From an uncultured Bacteroidota bacterium (GTDB lineage: Bacteria > Bacteroidota > Bacteroidia > Chitinophagales > Saprospiraceae): 42,374 nt of DNA. Below the pieces are notes generated by a model. The model was not told the origin of the DNA, ran no database searches, and saw only the letters and a list, made by a program, of their open reading frames with translations. The position numbers and the translations under genes were made by a program. Positions 7,225 through 15,049 of the stretch are shown here, one piece after another (the stretch's first letter is position 1; each line of letters opens with the position of its first letter). Location of the stretch: the NCBI GenBank assembly GCA_937861115.1, contig CALMBD010000245.1, forward strand, positions 1 through 42,374. Reading direction: 5' to 3'.

Positions 7225-9153
7225 ATGGCCTTACTTGACAATCTTTTCCGCAAAAAAAATGTTGACGACGCAATCGCATCCGCTGACAGGGAATCTGAAC
7301 ACGGCGGTGGTCTGCAAAAAAGTCTCGGCGTTGTCGATCTGACTGCGCTCGGCATAGCGGCTATTATTGGTGCGGGTATTTTCAGCACCATTGGTTCAGC
7401 CAGTTTCAATGGCGGTCCGGCGGTGGTATTCCTGTTTATATTCACAGCCCTGGCTTGCGGTTTTGCCGCCTTTGCCTATGCGGAGTTTGCCTCGCTGATA
7501 CCCGTATCGGGCAGCGCCTACACCTATTCCTACGTGGCCTTTGGCGAACTCATCGCGTGGATCATCGGCTGGGCGCTCATCATGGAGTACGCTGTCGGCA
7601 ACATCACAGTGGCCGTATCCTGGTCCGGTTATTTTACGGGCCTTTGTGCAAGCGCAGGCTGGCATATCCCGTCCTGGGCAACGATCGACTACGTATCGGC
7701 GCGCGACGGCTTCGAAGCGGCCAATGGCTTGCTGAAGGCAGGCACGCCACTGGCCAGTTTTACCGATGCGCAGCGGGAAGCCTATGATGCGTGGTCGAAT
7801 GCCCCGAATATCGGCGGCCTGCGTACTATTCTCGACCTGCCTGCCATCATCATGTCAATCCTGATCACGGCACTTGTTTATGTTGGTATAAAAGAGTCCA
7901 AAACCACCGCCAATGCCATGGTGGTGTTAAAACTGATTGTCGTATTGCTGGTCATTATCGTAGGCGCATTTTATGTAGATACGACGAACTGGCATCCCTT
8001 TACCCCCAACGGTTTCGGCGGAGTGATGGCCGGGGTGTCGTCCGTATTTTTTGCCTACATCGGTTTCGATGCGCTGTCTACCACGGCTGAAGAATGCAAG
8101 AATCCGCAGCGCGACCTGCCCCGGGCGATGGTGTATTCCATTGTGCTTTGCACGGCGCTGTACATCATCATTGCGCTGGTGCTGACCGGCATGGTGAGTT
8201 ACAAGGAACTGGATGTAAACGACCCGCTGGCTTATGTTTTTTCAAAAATCAACCTGAAATGGTTTTCCGGTATTATCGCCGTAAGCGCCGTGGTTGCGAT
8301 GGCAGGGGTATTTCTCGTGTTCCAACTCGGTCAGCCGCGTATCTGGATGACCATGAGCCGCGACGGACTGCTGCCCAGGCGTTTTTCAAAGATACACCCC
8401 ACCTTCCGCACCCCGGCATTTTCAACCGTGATCACCGGGTTGTTCGTGGTGGTGCCCATGTTGTTTATTCCCAGCGACACGGTGCTTGACCTGTGCAGCA
8501 TGGGTACGCTGTTTGCGTTCGTGCTGGTGTGTGCCGGGGTGCTGAAACTGCAAATGACGCCCGGTTCGCCGCGCGGAAAATTCCGTACCCCCTACGTGAA
8601 TGCCAAATGGGTTTACCCCGCCATGCTGGCCGGTATGGCATTGTTCCTGTCGATGCAGTACCAAAAGGATACAACGGACTGGATCACCAATGCCCGGGAG
8701 ATGTACGATGCTGAAACCATGTTTAGCCGACTGTCGGAAAGCGAGATCGCAGGGGTGAAAACCTATTTTGCACAGCAGGATAGCGCCGGCTTTGCCGCTG
8801 CGGGCGGCGACCTGGCCCAATACCTGGATGCCATGGACGCAGGGGCCTATGAAACGGCGATTGAAAACATGCCCATCCCGGAGGAGGAGAAATACGCGTC
8901 GGGCTGGGACCTGTTCCAGCATAAAATACCCATGTGGCTGTTTATTCTAACCTGCCTGTGGCTGGTAGTATTGAGTTTCCGCCACAACCTGTCTCTGATT
9001 CCGGTACTGGGCCTGGTGTTCTGCTTTTACATGATGGCACAGATACCGGCGAAAAGCTGGTTCGGCTTTTTTATCTGGCTGGTGATCGGGCTGGTGATTT
9101 ATTTCGGATATGGGTATGCAAACAGCAAACTGGCAAAGTCGGGTACCGGGTAA
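7225..9153 (+). CDS. APC-family amino acid permease (CAT-like)
   Basis: A 642-residue inner-membrane transporter. The N-terminus has the APC hallmark LGVVDLTALGIAAIIGAGIF at about residues 34-53, followed by alternating hydrophobic segments, including AFGELIAWIIGWALIMEYAV and the TM6-like FFAYIGFDALSTTAEECKNP. These match the cationic amino acid transporter branch (YfnA, CAT), which imports amino acids by exchange or proton symport. It is longer than the usual 460-500 residues: a hydrophilic insert of roughly 70 residues (DWITNAREMYDAETMFSRLS onward) lies between the segment near residue 475 and the last three segments. A palindromic repeat follows the stop. Confidence 0.9.
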   Translation: MALLDNLFRKKNVDDAIASADRESEHGGGLQKSLGVVDLTALGIAAIIGAGIFSTIGSASFNGGPAVVFLFIFTALACGFAAFAYAEFASLIPVSGSAYTYSYVAFGELIAWIIGWALIMEYAVGNITVAVSWSGYFTGLCASAGWHIPSWATIDYVSARDGFEAANGLLKAGTPLASFTDAQREAYDAWSNAPNIGGLRTILDLPAIIMSILITALVYVGIKESKTTANAMVVLKLIVVLLVIIVGAFYVDTTNWHPFTPNGFGGVMAGVSSVFFAYIGFDALSTTAEECKNPQRDLPRAMVYSIVLCTALYIIIALVLTGMVSYKELDVNDPLAYVFSKINLKWFSGIIAVSAVVAMAGVFLVFQLGQPRIWMTMSRDGLLPRRFSKIHPTFRTPAFSTVITGLFVVVPMLFIPSDTVLDLCSMGTLFAFVLVCAGVLKLQMTPGSPRGKFRTPYVNAKWVYPAMLAGMALFLSMQYQKDTTDWITNAREMYDAETMFSRLSESEIAGVKTYFAQQDSAGFAAAGGDLAQYLDAMDAGAYETAIENMPIPEEEKYASGWDLFQHKIPMWLFILTCLWLVVLSFRHNLSLIPVLGLVFCFYMMAQIPAKSWFGFFIWLVIGLVIYFGYGYANSKLAKSGTG

Positions 9154-9189
9154 ACGTCACATGATTGTTGCAAACCGTAGTGATAATCC

Positions 9190-9222
9190 AAACCTGTAAG
9201 GTTTTGCAAACCTTGCAGGTTT
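9190..9222. repeat. Palindromic intergenic repeat (AACCTGTAAGG / CCTTGCAGGTT)
   Basis: The arms AAACCTGTAAGGTTT (9190-9204, shifted by one base pair at the loop) and AAACCTTGCAGGTTT (9208-9222) are inverted copies with one mismatch (a G:U pair in RNA), around a 3-nt centre. It lies 36 bp past the permease stop and about 50 bp before the sirtuin start. Palindromes with AACCTGCAAGGTT cores are, from memory, frequent between genes in Bacteroidota genomes. It could act as a hairpin at the transcript end, though it has no clear T-run. Confidence 0.7.
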
Positions 9223-9270
9223 CTATAAAAGGGCTTATTACTTTCGAAAAACCCTCAAACTGGTTTATTC

Positions 9271-9963
9271 ATGAAAAAAGTCGTCGTGCTCACCGGCGCC
9301 GGCATATCGGCAGAAAGCGGTATCCGGACTTTTCGCGACAGCGATGGATTGTGGGAAAACCACCGTATTGAAGACGTGGCCACGCCTGAGGGCTGGCAGC
9401 GCAACCCGGAACTCGTGCTGGAATTCTACAACCAGCGCCGCGCGCAACTCTTTGAAGTCGAGCCCAATGCGGGCCATCGCGCTCTTGCCGATCTCGAGAA
9501 GGATTTCGAAGTGGATATCGTGACCCAAAATGTCGATGACCTGCACGAACGCGCGGGAAACACGCGCATCCTGCACCTGCACGGCGAGCTGCGCAAATCG
9601 CGTTCGGCGCGTTATCCCGATCTGGTATATCCTTGTGAGGGCGATATTTGCCTGGGCGACAAATGCGAGAAGGGCTTCCAGCTCCGGCCGCATATCGTGT
9701 GGTTTGGCGAAGCGGTACCGATGCTGGAACCGGCGGCACAACTCGCCGCGCAGGCCGATATATTTATCATTGTCGGCACCTCCCTGCAGGTCTACCCTGC
9801 CGCCAGCCTTATGATCTATGCCAACGCCAATATTCCATTCTATTATGTCGACCCGCGCCCCCAGATCAATCACGAACTCTCGCGCATGCCCAACCTGACG
9901 GTTATCGCGGAACCTGCGTCTACCGGTGTGGCCAGGGTTGTCGAAATGCTCCGGGGACGTTAA
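9271..9963 (+). CDS. cobB: NAD-dependent protein deacylase (sirtuin, class III type)
   Basis: A 230-residue sirtuin that removes acyl groups from lysines using NAD+. Visible motifs: GAGISAESGIRTFRD at residues 9-23 (NAD site), TQNVDDLHERAG at 85-96, the catalytic His104 in HLHGEL, VWFGEAVP at 143-150, and VGTSLQVYPA at 168-177. Tyr53 and Arg56 in FYNQRR match the Tyr-x-x-Arg pair that lets SIRT5/CobB bind succinyl- or malonyl-lysine, so desuccinylase activity is likely. The zinc loop shows only three cysteines (122, 127, 132 in YPCEGDICLGDKCEKG) where classic sirtuins have four. A histidine kinase gene starts 24 bp downstream. Confidence 0.93.
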   Translation: MKKVVVLTGAGISAESGIRTFRDSDGLWENHRIEDVATPEGWQRNPELVLEFYNQRRAQLFEVEPNAGHRALADLEKDFEVDIVTQNVDDLHERAGNTRILHLHGELRKSRSARYPDLVYPCEGDICLGDKCEKGFQLRPHIVWFGEAVPMLEPAAQLAAQADIFIIVGTSLQVYPAASLMIYANANIPFYYVDPRPQINHELSRMPNLTVIAEPASTGVARVVEMLRGR

Positions 9964-9987
9964 CATAATCGGCCCCGACTACCCGAT

Positions 9988-11379
9988 ATGCAAATACGTG
10001 CCCGACTGACATTGCTTTTCCTGCTTATCGCCGCGAGCATTCTCGCCGGGGTATTGGTCGCCGTGTATTTGCTGTTCAAGAAAAATATGGAGGAATCCTT
10101 TTTTCAGGGGCTCGATTCCAAGGCGGAAATGACCGCCCGGACAGCCCTGCGCGACCCCAACCTGTTCCGGCCCATGACCGGGCTATGGAACTCGCCTGAA
10201 AATGACTCCCTCCCCTACCGGGATAATATCAGCGTTTTTGACGACGCCTACGAGCGCGTTTTTTCCGTTCATACCGACGCGCCGCCCGTATCCTTCAAGG
10301 AGTTACAGACCATCTATACCCAACGCGAGTACCGCTTCCGGCATTACAACCTGCATGCCCTGGGCAGGGTAGTCAGCAACCCGGAAGGTCGCCCGTATGT
10401 CGTGGTCGTGGAGGGGTTCTGCGACCCAACCGAACTGCTTCAACTTCGCAACATACTGATTATCAGTTTTATTGTGGGAATGGGCATGATCTCTGCTTCC
10501 GGCTGGTACTTTGCCGGCCAGGCGCTCGCTCCTGTGTCCCGCATCATGAACGAGGTAGACCATATCCAGCCCTCCGATCTGAGCCGGCGCCTGATCACCA
10601 GTCCCAACCGCGACGAACTCAACCGGCTGGCCGAAACCTTCAACCGCATGCTCGACCGCGTGCAACAGGCCTTCCAGGTGCAACGGATGTTCCTGTCCAA
10701 TGTATCGCACGAACTAAAAAATCCGCTGCAGGCCATCCGGACCCAGCTCGATGTAACCCTTTCCCGCGAACGCGATACGGGTACCTACCAGTCTGCCCTG
10801 CAAAGTGTGCTCGACGACGTGAACGCGCTGACGGAAGTGGAGGAAAAACTGCACCAACTGGCCCGTATCTACAACGACCCGGCGGCCATACCGCTCGACG
10901 ATGTGCGGCTTGACGAACTGCTGTGGCAGGCCAAAGAACTGCTCCGCAAACGCAACCCGGAATACAAGGCAACACTTGAGTTCGGCGAAATGCCCGAACG
11001 CGAACAGGACCTGCTCATTCGCGCAAACGAGGCCTTGCTCCGCACGGCGATCCTCAACCTGATGGACAATGCCTGCAAGTATTCGCCCGATCAAAGCGTC
11101 CGCGTCCGTGCGTATTTTCGACCCGGCGGCGCGCACGAAATCGAGATATGCGATAACGGGCCGGGTATACCTGCTGAAGAAATACCCCTTATCTTCGAGC
11201 CTTTTTTCCGCAGTTCGCGACACCGCCAGGTAAAAGGCACCGGTATAGGACTTTCACTGGTACAAAGTATCCTGAACCTGCACCGGATCGGGCTTTCCGT
11301 CGAAAGCCCGGAAGGGGGCGGCACTATTTTCCGGATGGTTTTTTCACCTTTGGCGCGGGAGTACGAACTTTCGAACTGA
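9988..11379 (+). CDS. Sensor histidine kinase
   Basis: A 463-residue membrane kinase. TM1 is about residues 8-30, then a periplasmic sensor of about 120 residues, then TM2 at 154-174. A HAMP segment with LAPVSRIMNEVDHIQPSDLS follows. The HisKA dimerisation helix holds MFLSNVSHELKNPLQAI with the phospho-accepting His241. The ATPase domain shows the N box LNLMDNACKYSPD (357-369), the G1 box DNGPGIP (389-395) and the G2 box KGTGIGLSLV. No response regulator gene lies nearby in the window, so it is an orphan here; the resemblance is to the CusS/ArlS class. The gene sits 24 bp behind the sirtuin and 32 bp before the metallopeptidase, which suggests one transcript. The signal is unknown. Confidence 0.93.
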   Translation: MQIRARLTLLFLLIAASILAGVLVAVYLLFKKNMEESFFQGLDSKAEMTARTALRDPNLFRPMTGLWNSPENDSLPYRDNISVFDDAYERVFSVHTDAPPVSFKELQTIYTQREYRFRHYNLHALGRVVSNPEGRPYVVVVEGFCDPTELLQLRNILIISFIVGMGMISASGWYFAGQALAPVSRIMNEVDHIQPSDLSRRLITSPNRDELNRLAETFNRMLDRVQQAFQVQRMFLSNVSHELKNPLQAIRTQLDVTLSRERDTGTYQSALQSVLDDVNALTEVEEKLHQLARIYNDPAAIPLDDVRLDELLWQAKELLRKRNPEYKATLEFGEMPEREQDLLIRANEALLRTAILNLMDNACKYSPDQSVRVRAYFRPGGAHEIEICDNGPGIPAEEIPLIFEPFFRSSRHRQVKGTGIGLSLVQSILNLHRIGLSVESPEGGGTIFRMVFSPLAREYELSN

Positions 11380-11411
11380 TACCATTCACTGATCTATCAA
11401 ACGCTGTTTTT

Positions 11412-12458
11412 GTGAAACACTTTTTTGCTTTTTGCTTTTTCGCCCTATCCGTCAGCTGCAACGCGCAATCCCAAACCCGCACCTTGCGCCTTGATGACGG
11501 CCATGTGGTTATCCTGCTCGACAGCGTCGCTGCGGGACCGGTCATCACCACCGACCGGCACGACAACTATTTCAACCTGGTGACGGCATCCGAGATGTCG
11601 ATCCAGATGAAGCAACCGCTGGAAACCGGCCAGACACGCGAAACCATGTTGCCGGGCTATATCGGTTTCCTGAAAAGCGATGTGGAAGGCTTTACGGCTG
11701 CAGATGCGGAGTTTACGGAATCCGTGATGAAGAAAGTCTTCAAAACCGCCAACAGCGTCAACCCCGGTATCTTTCCGGATACGCTTATCCTGATCAAAAC
11801 GAAAGGCAGGCACTATGGCGACGGCGTATGGTATACCCGCGACAACTGTATTATCATCCCGGCAAACGAACTGGAAGCGCGCAAGACGAATCCTTTTACC
11901 TCCACGATGTACCACGAACTGTTTCACGTGTACTCCCGGCTGAACCCTGCCAAAAGCGCTAAACTGTACAGCATTATTGGCTTTCAGCATGTCGGCCTGG
12001 AGAAACTGCTCCTTCCGGAAGGACTTGCTTCCCGTGTGCTGTACAATCCCGACGGCGTGGATTTCGGACAAAAAATAACCCTTGCCACGGCTGATAATAC
12101 CCAAATCGAGGCTATTCCGGTTATCTATTCCAATAATGTCGGAGCCAAGACAGGCCAAAGCGAGTTCTTTGGCTACCTGGAGTTCAACCTCTTCCAGATA
12201 AAGCCCTCAGGCGATGGCGCCTGGGAGGTCATTACCAAAGACGACGGTTATACCAGCACGCTCAAACTGGATGAGTTGCCCGATTTTTTCCGCCAGATCA
12301 AAGACAACACCGGCTACATCATCCACCCCGACGAAGTGCTGGCAGATAACTTTTCCTTTGTCATGATCGGCAAAAACAGTCCGACCTACACGGCAAAGTT
12401 TTCGCCGGAAGGCAAACAACTGCTTGCAGATATAGAAGCGATCCTGAAAGAAAAGTGA
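11412..12458 (+). CDS. Exported HExxH metallopeptidase-like protein
   Basis: A 348-residue protein read from a GTG start at 11412 (MKHFFAFCFFALSVSCNAQS). The N-terminus is a signal peptide; SVSC could be a lipobox with the cysteine at residue 16. The zinc motif HELFH lies at residues 168-172 in STMYHELFHVYSRLNP, and HPDEVLADNF at 305-314 could offer Glu308 as a third ligand, as in gluzincin-type peptidases. A probable upstream helix-strand is at 100-150 (FPDTLILIKTKGRHYGDGVW). No close named family is recognised. It follows a sensor kinase by 32 bp and converges with the TonB receptor gene, with one base between the stops. Peptidase activity is inferred from the motif. Confidence 0.75.
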   Translation: MKHFFAFCFFALSVSCNAQSQTRTLRLDDGHVVILLDSVAAGPVITTDRHDNYFNLVTASEMSIQMKQPLETGQTRETMLPGYIGFLKSDVEGFTAADAEFTESVMKKVFKTANSVNPGIFPDTLILIKTKGRHYGDGVWYTRDNCIIIPANELEARKTNPFTSTMYHELFHVYSRLNPAKSAKLYSIIGFQHVGLEKLLLPEGLASRVLYNPDGVDFGQKITLATADNTQIEAIPVIYSNNVGAKTGQSEFFGYLEFNLFQIKPSGDGAWEVITKDDGYTSTLKLDELPDFFRQIKDNTGYIIHPDEVLADNFSFVMIGKNSPTYTAKFSPEGKQLLADIEAILKEK

Positions 12459-12459
12459 C

Positions 12460-14868
12460 CTATTCCACCTTCACCCGCGAGGTTTCGTCATCAGAACCGG
12501 TCGAACGGCGGCGGGCGCCTTTGAGTTCGGTATTCCCGAAGCGGTAACTGAACGTGAGGCGCGCATTGCGGGAGTCGTTGCGCTGGAAAAAGTTGACCAG
12601 TATGTCGGAATAATCCACCCGAACATTCGAGTTCTGGGTGTACAAAATATCGTTGAACGACAGCGAGACCCGTCCCCGTTTGTCCCAAAACGTCTTGGAA
12701 ACACCGAAATTAAGGCCGCCCATTGGACGAATATCAAAGAACTCTTCCAGGAATTTGGTCATGTACCAACCGCCGAGTTCGAGTTTAAAGTCCGCCGGAA
12801 GGCTGACATTGACTTGCCAGTAGGCCAGCCAGTTCCATTTTTTGCGCGTATACCTGGTATCCAGATACTCCGCATCGTAGGAGTTGAGGATGAACTGGTT
12901 GCCGCCGAAGCCGTCGATGATATTTTTATATTTCAGCGGGAAGTTCAGTTCGAAGGCCCAGCGTTCGTATTGCGCCAGGTTGGCCGATGTGGTGAAAGTG
13001 CGGGTACCCTCCAGCCGCGGCGCGTTTTCAATAATGACATCTGAAGTCTTGCCGTATGAAACGCGGATAAACGGTTGATTGTCGTACGTGACCGCCAGTT
13101 GCATGTTATTGCCTATTTCCGGACGCAACTGCGGGTTGCCCTGTTGGTAGGTAAGTGAATCGATAAAAAATGCAAACGGATTTTGCTGCTGAAAGCCCGG
13201 GCGGTTCACCCGACGGCTGTACGACGATTGCAGGGCGAAGTGTTTGTCCACATGGTACAGGGCGCTGGCGCTCGGAAACCATTGCAGGTAATTGCGGTCG
13301 AGCACCCGGTCGCTGTTGGTTTCGCCCGTAACGATAGTCTGCTCGGCACGCAGGCCGGCAATCAGATCGAAACGCGCCAGTTTTTTCGACAGGTTGACAT
13401 AACCCGCATTGATGTTCTCCTTGTACAGAAAGTCGTTGGATTGAAGCGGATCGATCGTACTGCCTCGCAGGTACTTCAGGTCGTTGTCGATAGTGGCGAA
13501 ACTCGCCTTGGCGCCCGTTTCAACCTTAAAAGTCGAATCCAGCGGGAGCGTATAATCCACCTGCCCCACGTAAATATGGATAGGCTGTCGAAGGTTTTGT
13601 TCCGACCGCGACTCGGGACTGTTGGGTTCATTCTGGAAAATATTGAGGTAACTGATGTTGCTGATATCGTACGCGCTGTAGTCAAAATCAACATTAAGCG
13701 TATGGCCCGTAGTGGCGTTGAACTCGTGCTTCAGGTTGACATTGCCCAAAAAATTGGAGCGGTCGGATTGCGTGTTGTTTTGCGTGGTAAATGAACCGAT
13801 CTGCTGGGTCTGCGACTGGTCAAAAACATCGGTTACATTGAGGGACCGACTCTCGCCGCTGCGGTTGAAGCCCCGCAGCAGGACGCCCACGGTCGTTTTG
13901 GACGTAGCAAAAAAATCGGCGCCGAATCGATAGTTGTGGATATTCCACTCGGAAGGATCATAGTTGCGCTGTACATACGTCTCCGCTCCGATAAAACGCT
14001 CCACCCGGATAACGGAAAACGAGGTGCGGTTTAAAAAACTGTACGAACCGAACAGGTTCCAGCGGTTTTTACGGTAGTTGAGCGAAAGAGAAGGATTCAG
14101 GCGGTGGTAAAACCGGTCATCCGTACCTGCTTCCGTCTGGTCGTACACGCTCCCGCCGGCAGTCAGGGCAACCGTTCCGTTGAAACCGAGGTTGGCATTG
14201 CGTTTCAGGATTATATTGATGATCGAGCCGCCGGCAGCATCGTATTTGGCGCCCGGCTGGGTGATCAGTTCGATGCGGTCGATCTGGTCGCCCGGCATAT
14301 CGCGCAATACGGCGTTCATGTCGGCATACTGGGAGGGCTTGCCGTCTATCCAAATCTGCACGCTGCTGCTGCCTGCCAGCGTCACCCGGTCCTGCACGAT
14401 TAGCACGCCGGGTATCTTTTGCAGCATCTCCAGGGCAGATCCGCCGCTGGCCACCGGACTGTCCGATACATTCATGATCAATCGGTCGGCCTTTTGCTCG
14501 AAGAGCGGGCGTTTGGCTACTACAAGCGCTTCACCCAACAGGTTGTCGGCCGCCCGAAGGGTAATGTCAACACTAACATTCTTGCTGTCGGGCAGTATTG
14601 TGAAAACATCTGTAAACCGGTTTTCAAAGCCGATCAGGGTTGCCAGTACCCGATAGGTTCCGGCGCGCGCATCGGCAATGGAGAACACCCCGGAAGAATC
14701 GGTCAGAGCCCCTTTGATCATCTGGGAGTCACGGGCCGTCACCAGCGCAATGCTGGCATAAGAAAGCGGCTGTCCTTTCTCATCGGTTATTTTACCCGAA
14801 ATGGTGGCTTGTGAAAAAAGTGTAAAAGCGGAAAACAGCAGGCTAAAGAGTAAAGCTGGTTGTTTCAT
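12460..14868 (-). CDS. TonB-dependent receptor with outer-membrane beta-barrel (CarboxypepD-like N-terminus)
   Basis: An 802-residue outer-membrane receptor. It begins with a signal peptide (MKQPALLFSLLFSAFTLFSQ), then a carboxypeptidase-regulatory-like domain (ATISGKITDEKGQPLSYASI onward, to about residue 110), then a plug domain with GGSALEMLQKIPGVLIVQDR and GAKYDAAGGSIINIILKRN, and a long beta-barrel to the end. The barrel looks like the 'outer membrane protein beta-barrel family' (PF14905). The last residues are charged (SDDETSRVKVE) and lack the usual terminal aromatic, although SFSYRFG lies about 25 residues earlier. The frame is open to 15003, but the ATG at 14868 begins the signal peptide. 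The transported ligand is not evident. Confidence 0.88.
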   Translation of the reverse strand: MKQPALLFSLLFSAFTLFSQATISGKITDEKGQPLSYASIALVTARDSQMIKGALTDSSGVFSIADARAGTYRVLATLIGFENRFTDVFTILPDSKNVSVDITLRAADNLLGEALVVAKRPLFEQKADRLIMNVSDSPVASGGSALEMLQKIPGVLIVQDRVTLAGSSSVQIWIDGKPSQYADMNAVLRDMPGDQIDRIELITQPGAKYDAAGGSIINIILKRNANLGFNGTVALTAGGSVYDQTEAGTDDRFYHRLNPSLSLNYRKNRWNLFGSYSFLNRTSFSVIRVERFIGAETYVQRNYDPSEWNIHNYRFGADFFATSKTTVGVLLRGFNRSGESRSLNVTDVFDQSQTQQIGSFTTQNNTQSDRSNFLGNVNLKHEFNATTGHTLNVDFDYSAYDISNISYLNIFQNEPNSPESRSEQNLRQPIHIYVGQVDYTLPLDSTFKVETGAKASFATIDNDLKYLRGSTIDPLQSNDFLYKENINAGYVNLSKKLARFDLIAGLRAEQTIVTGETNSDRVLDRNYLQWFPSASALYHVDKHFALQSSYSRRVNRPGFQQQNPFAFFIDSLTYQQGNPQLRPEIGNNMQLAVTYDNQPFIRVSYGKTSDVIIENAPRLEGTRTFTTSANLAQYERWAFELNFPLKYKNIIDGFGGNQFILNSYDAEYLDTRYTRKKWNWLAYWQVNVSLPADFKLELGGWYMTKFLEEFFDIRPMGGLNFGVSKTFWDKRGRVSLSFNDILYTQNSNVRVDYSDILVNFFQRNDSRNARLTFSYRFGNTELKGARRRSTGSDDETSRVKVE

Positions 14869-15049
14869 AAATTTAATAAGGCAGAAGTCTCTGGATTGGG
14901 TTAGCGGTAATTGATGTCTATTGCAGACAAACCACCCGGCCCACAAGTTGCCTGTGAAAAGGTTAAAAAAATCAAAATGTTTAAAATATTGCCTCGTTGG
15001 CACTTCCAGCCCCGCATAGCAGGTGCTGCGTCGAGGGAAAAAGTAAACC

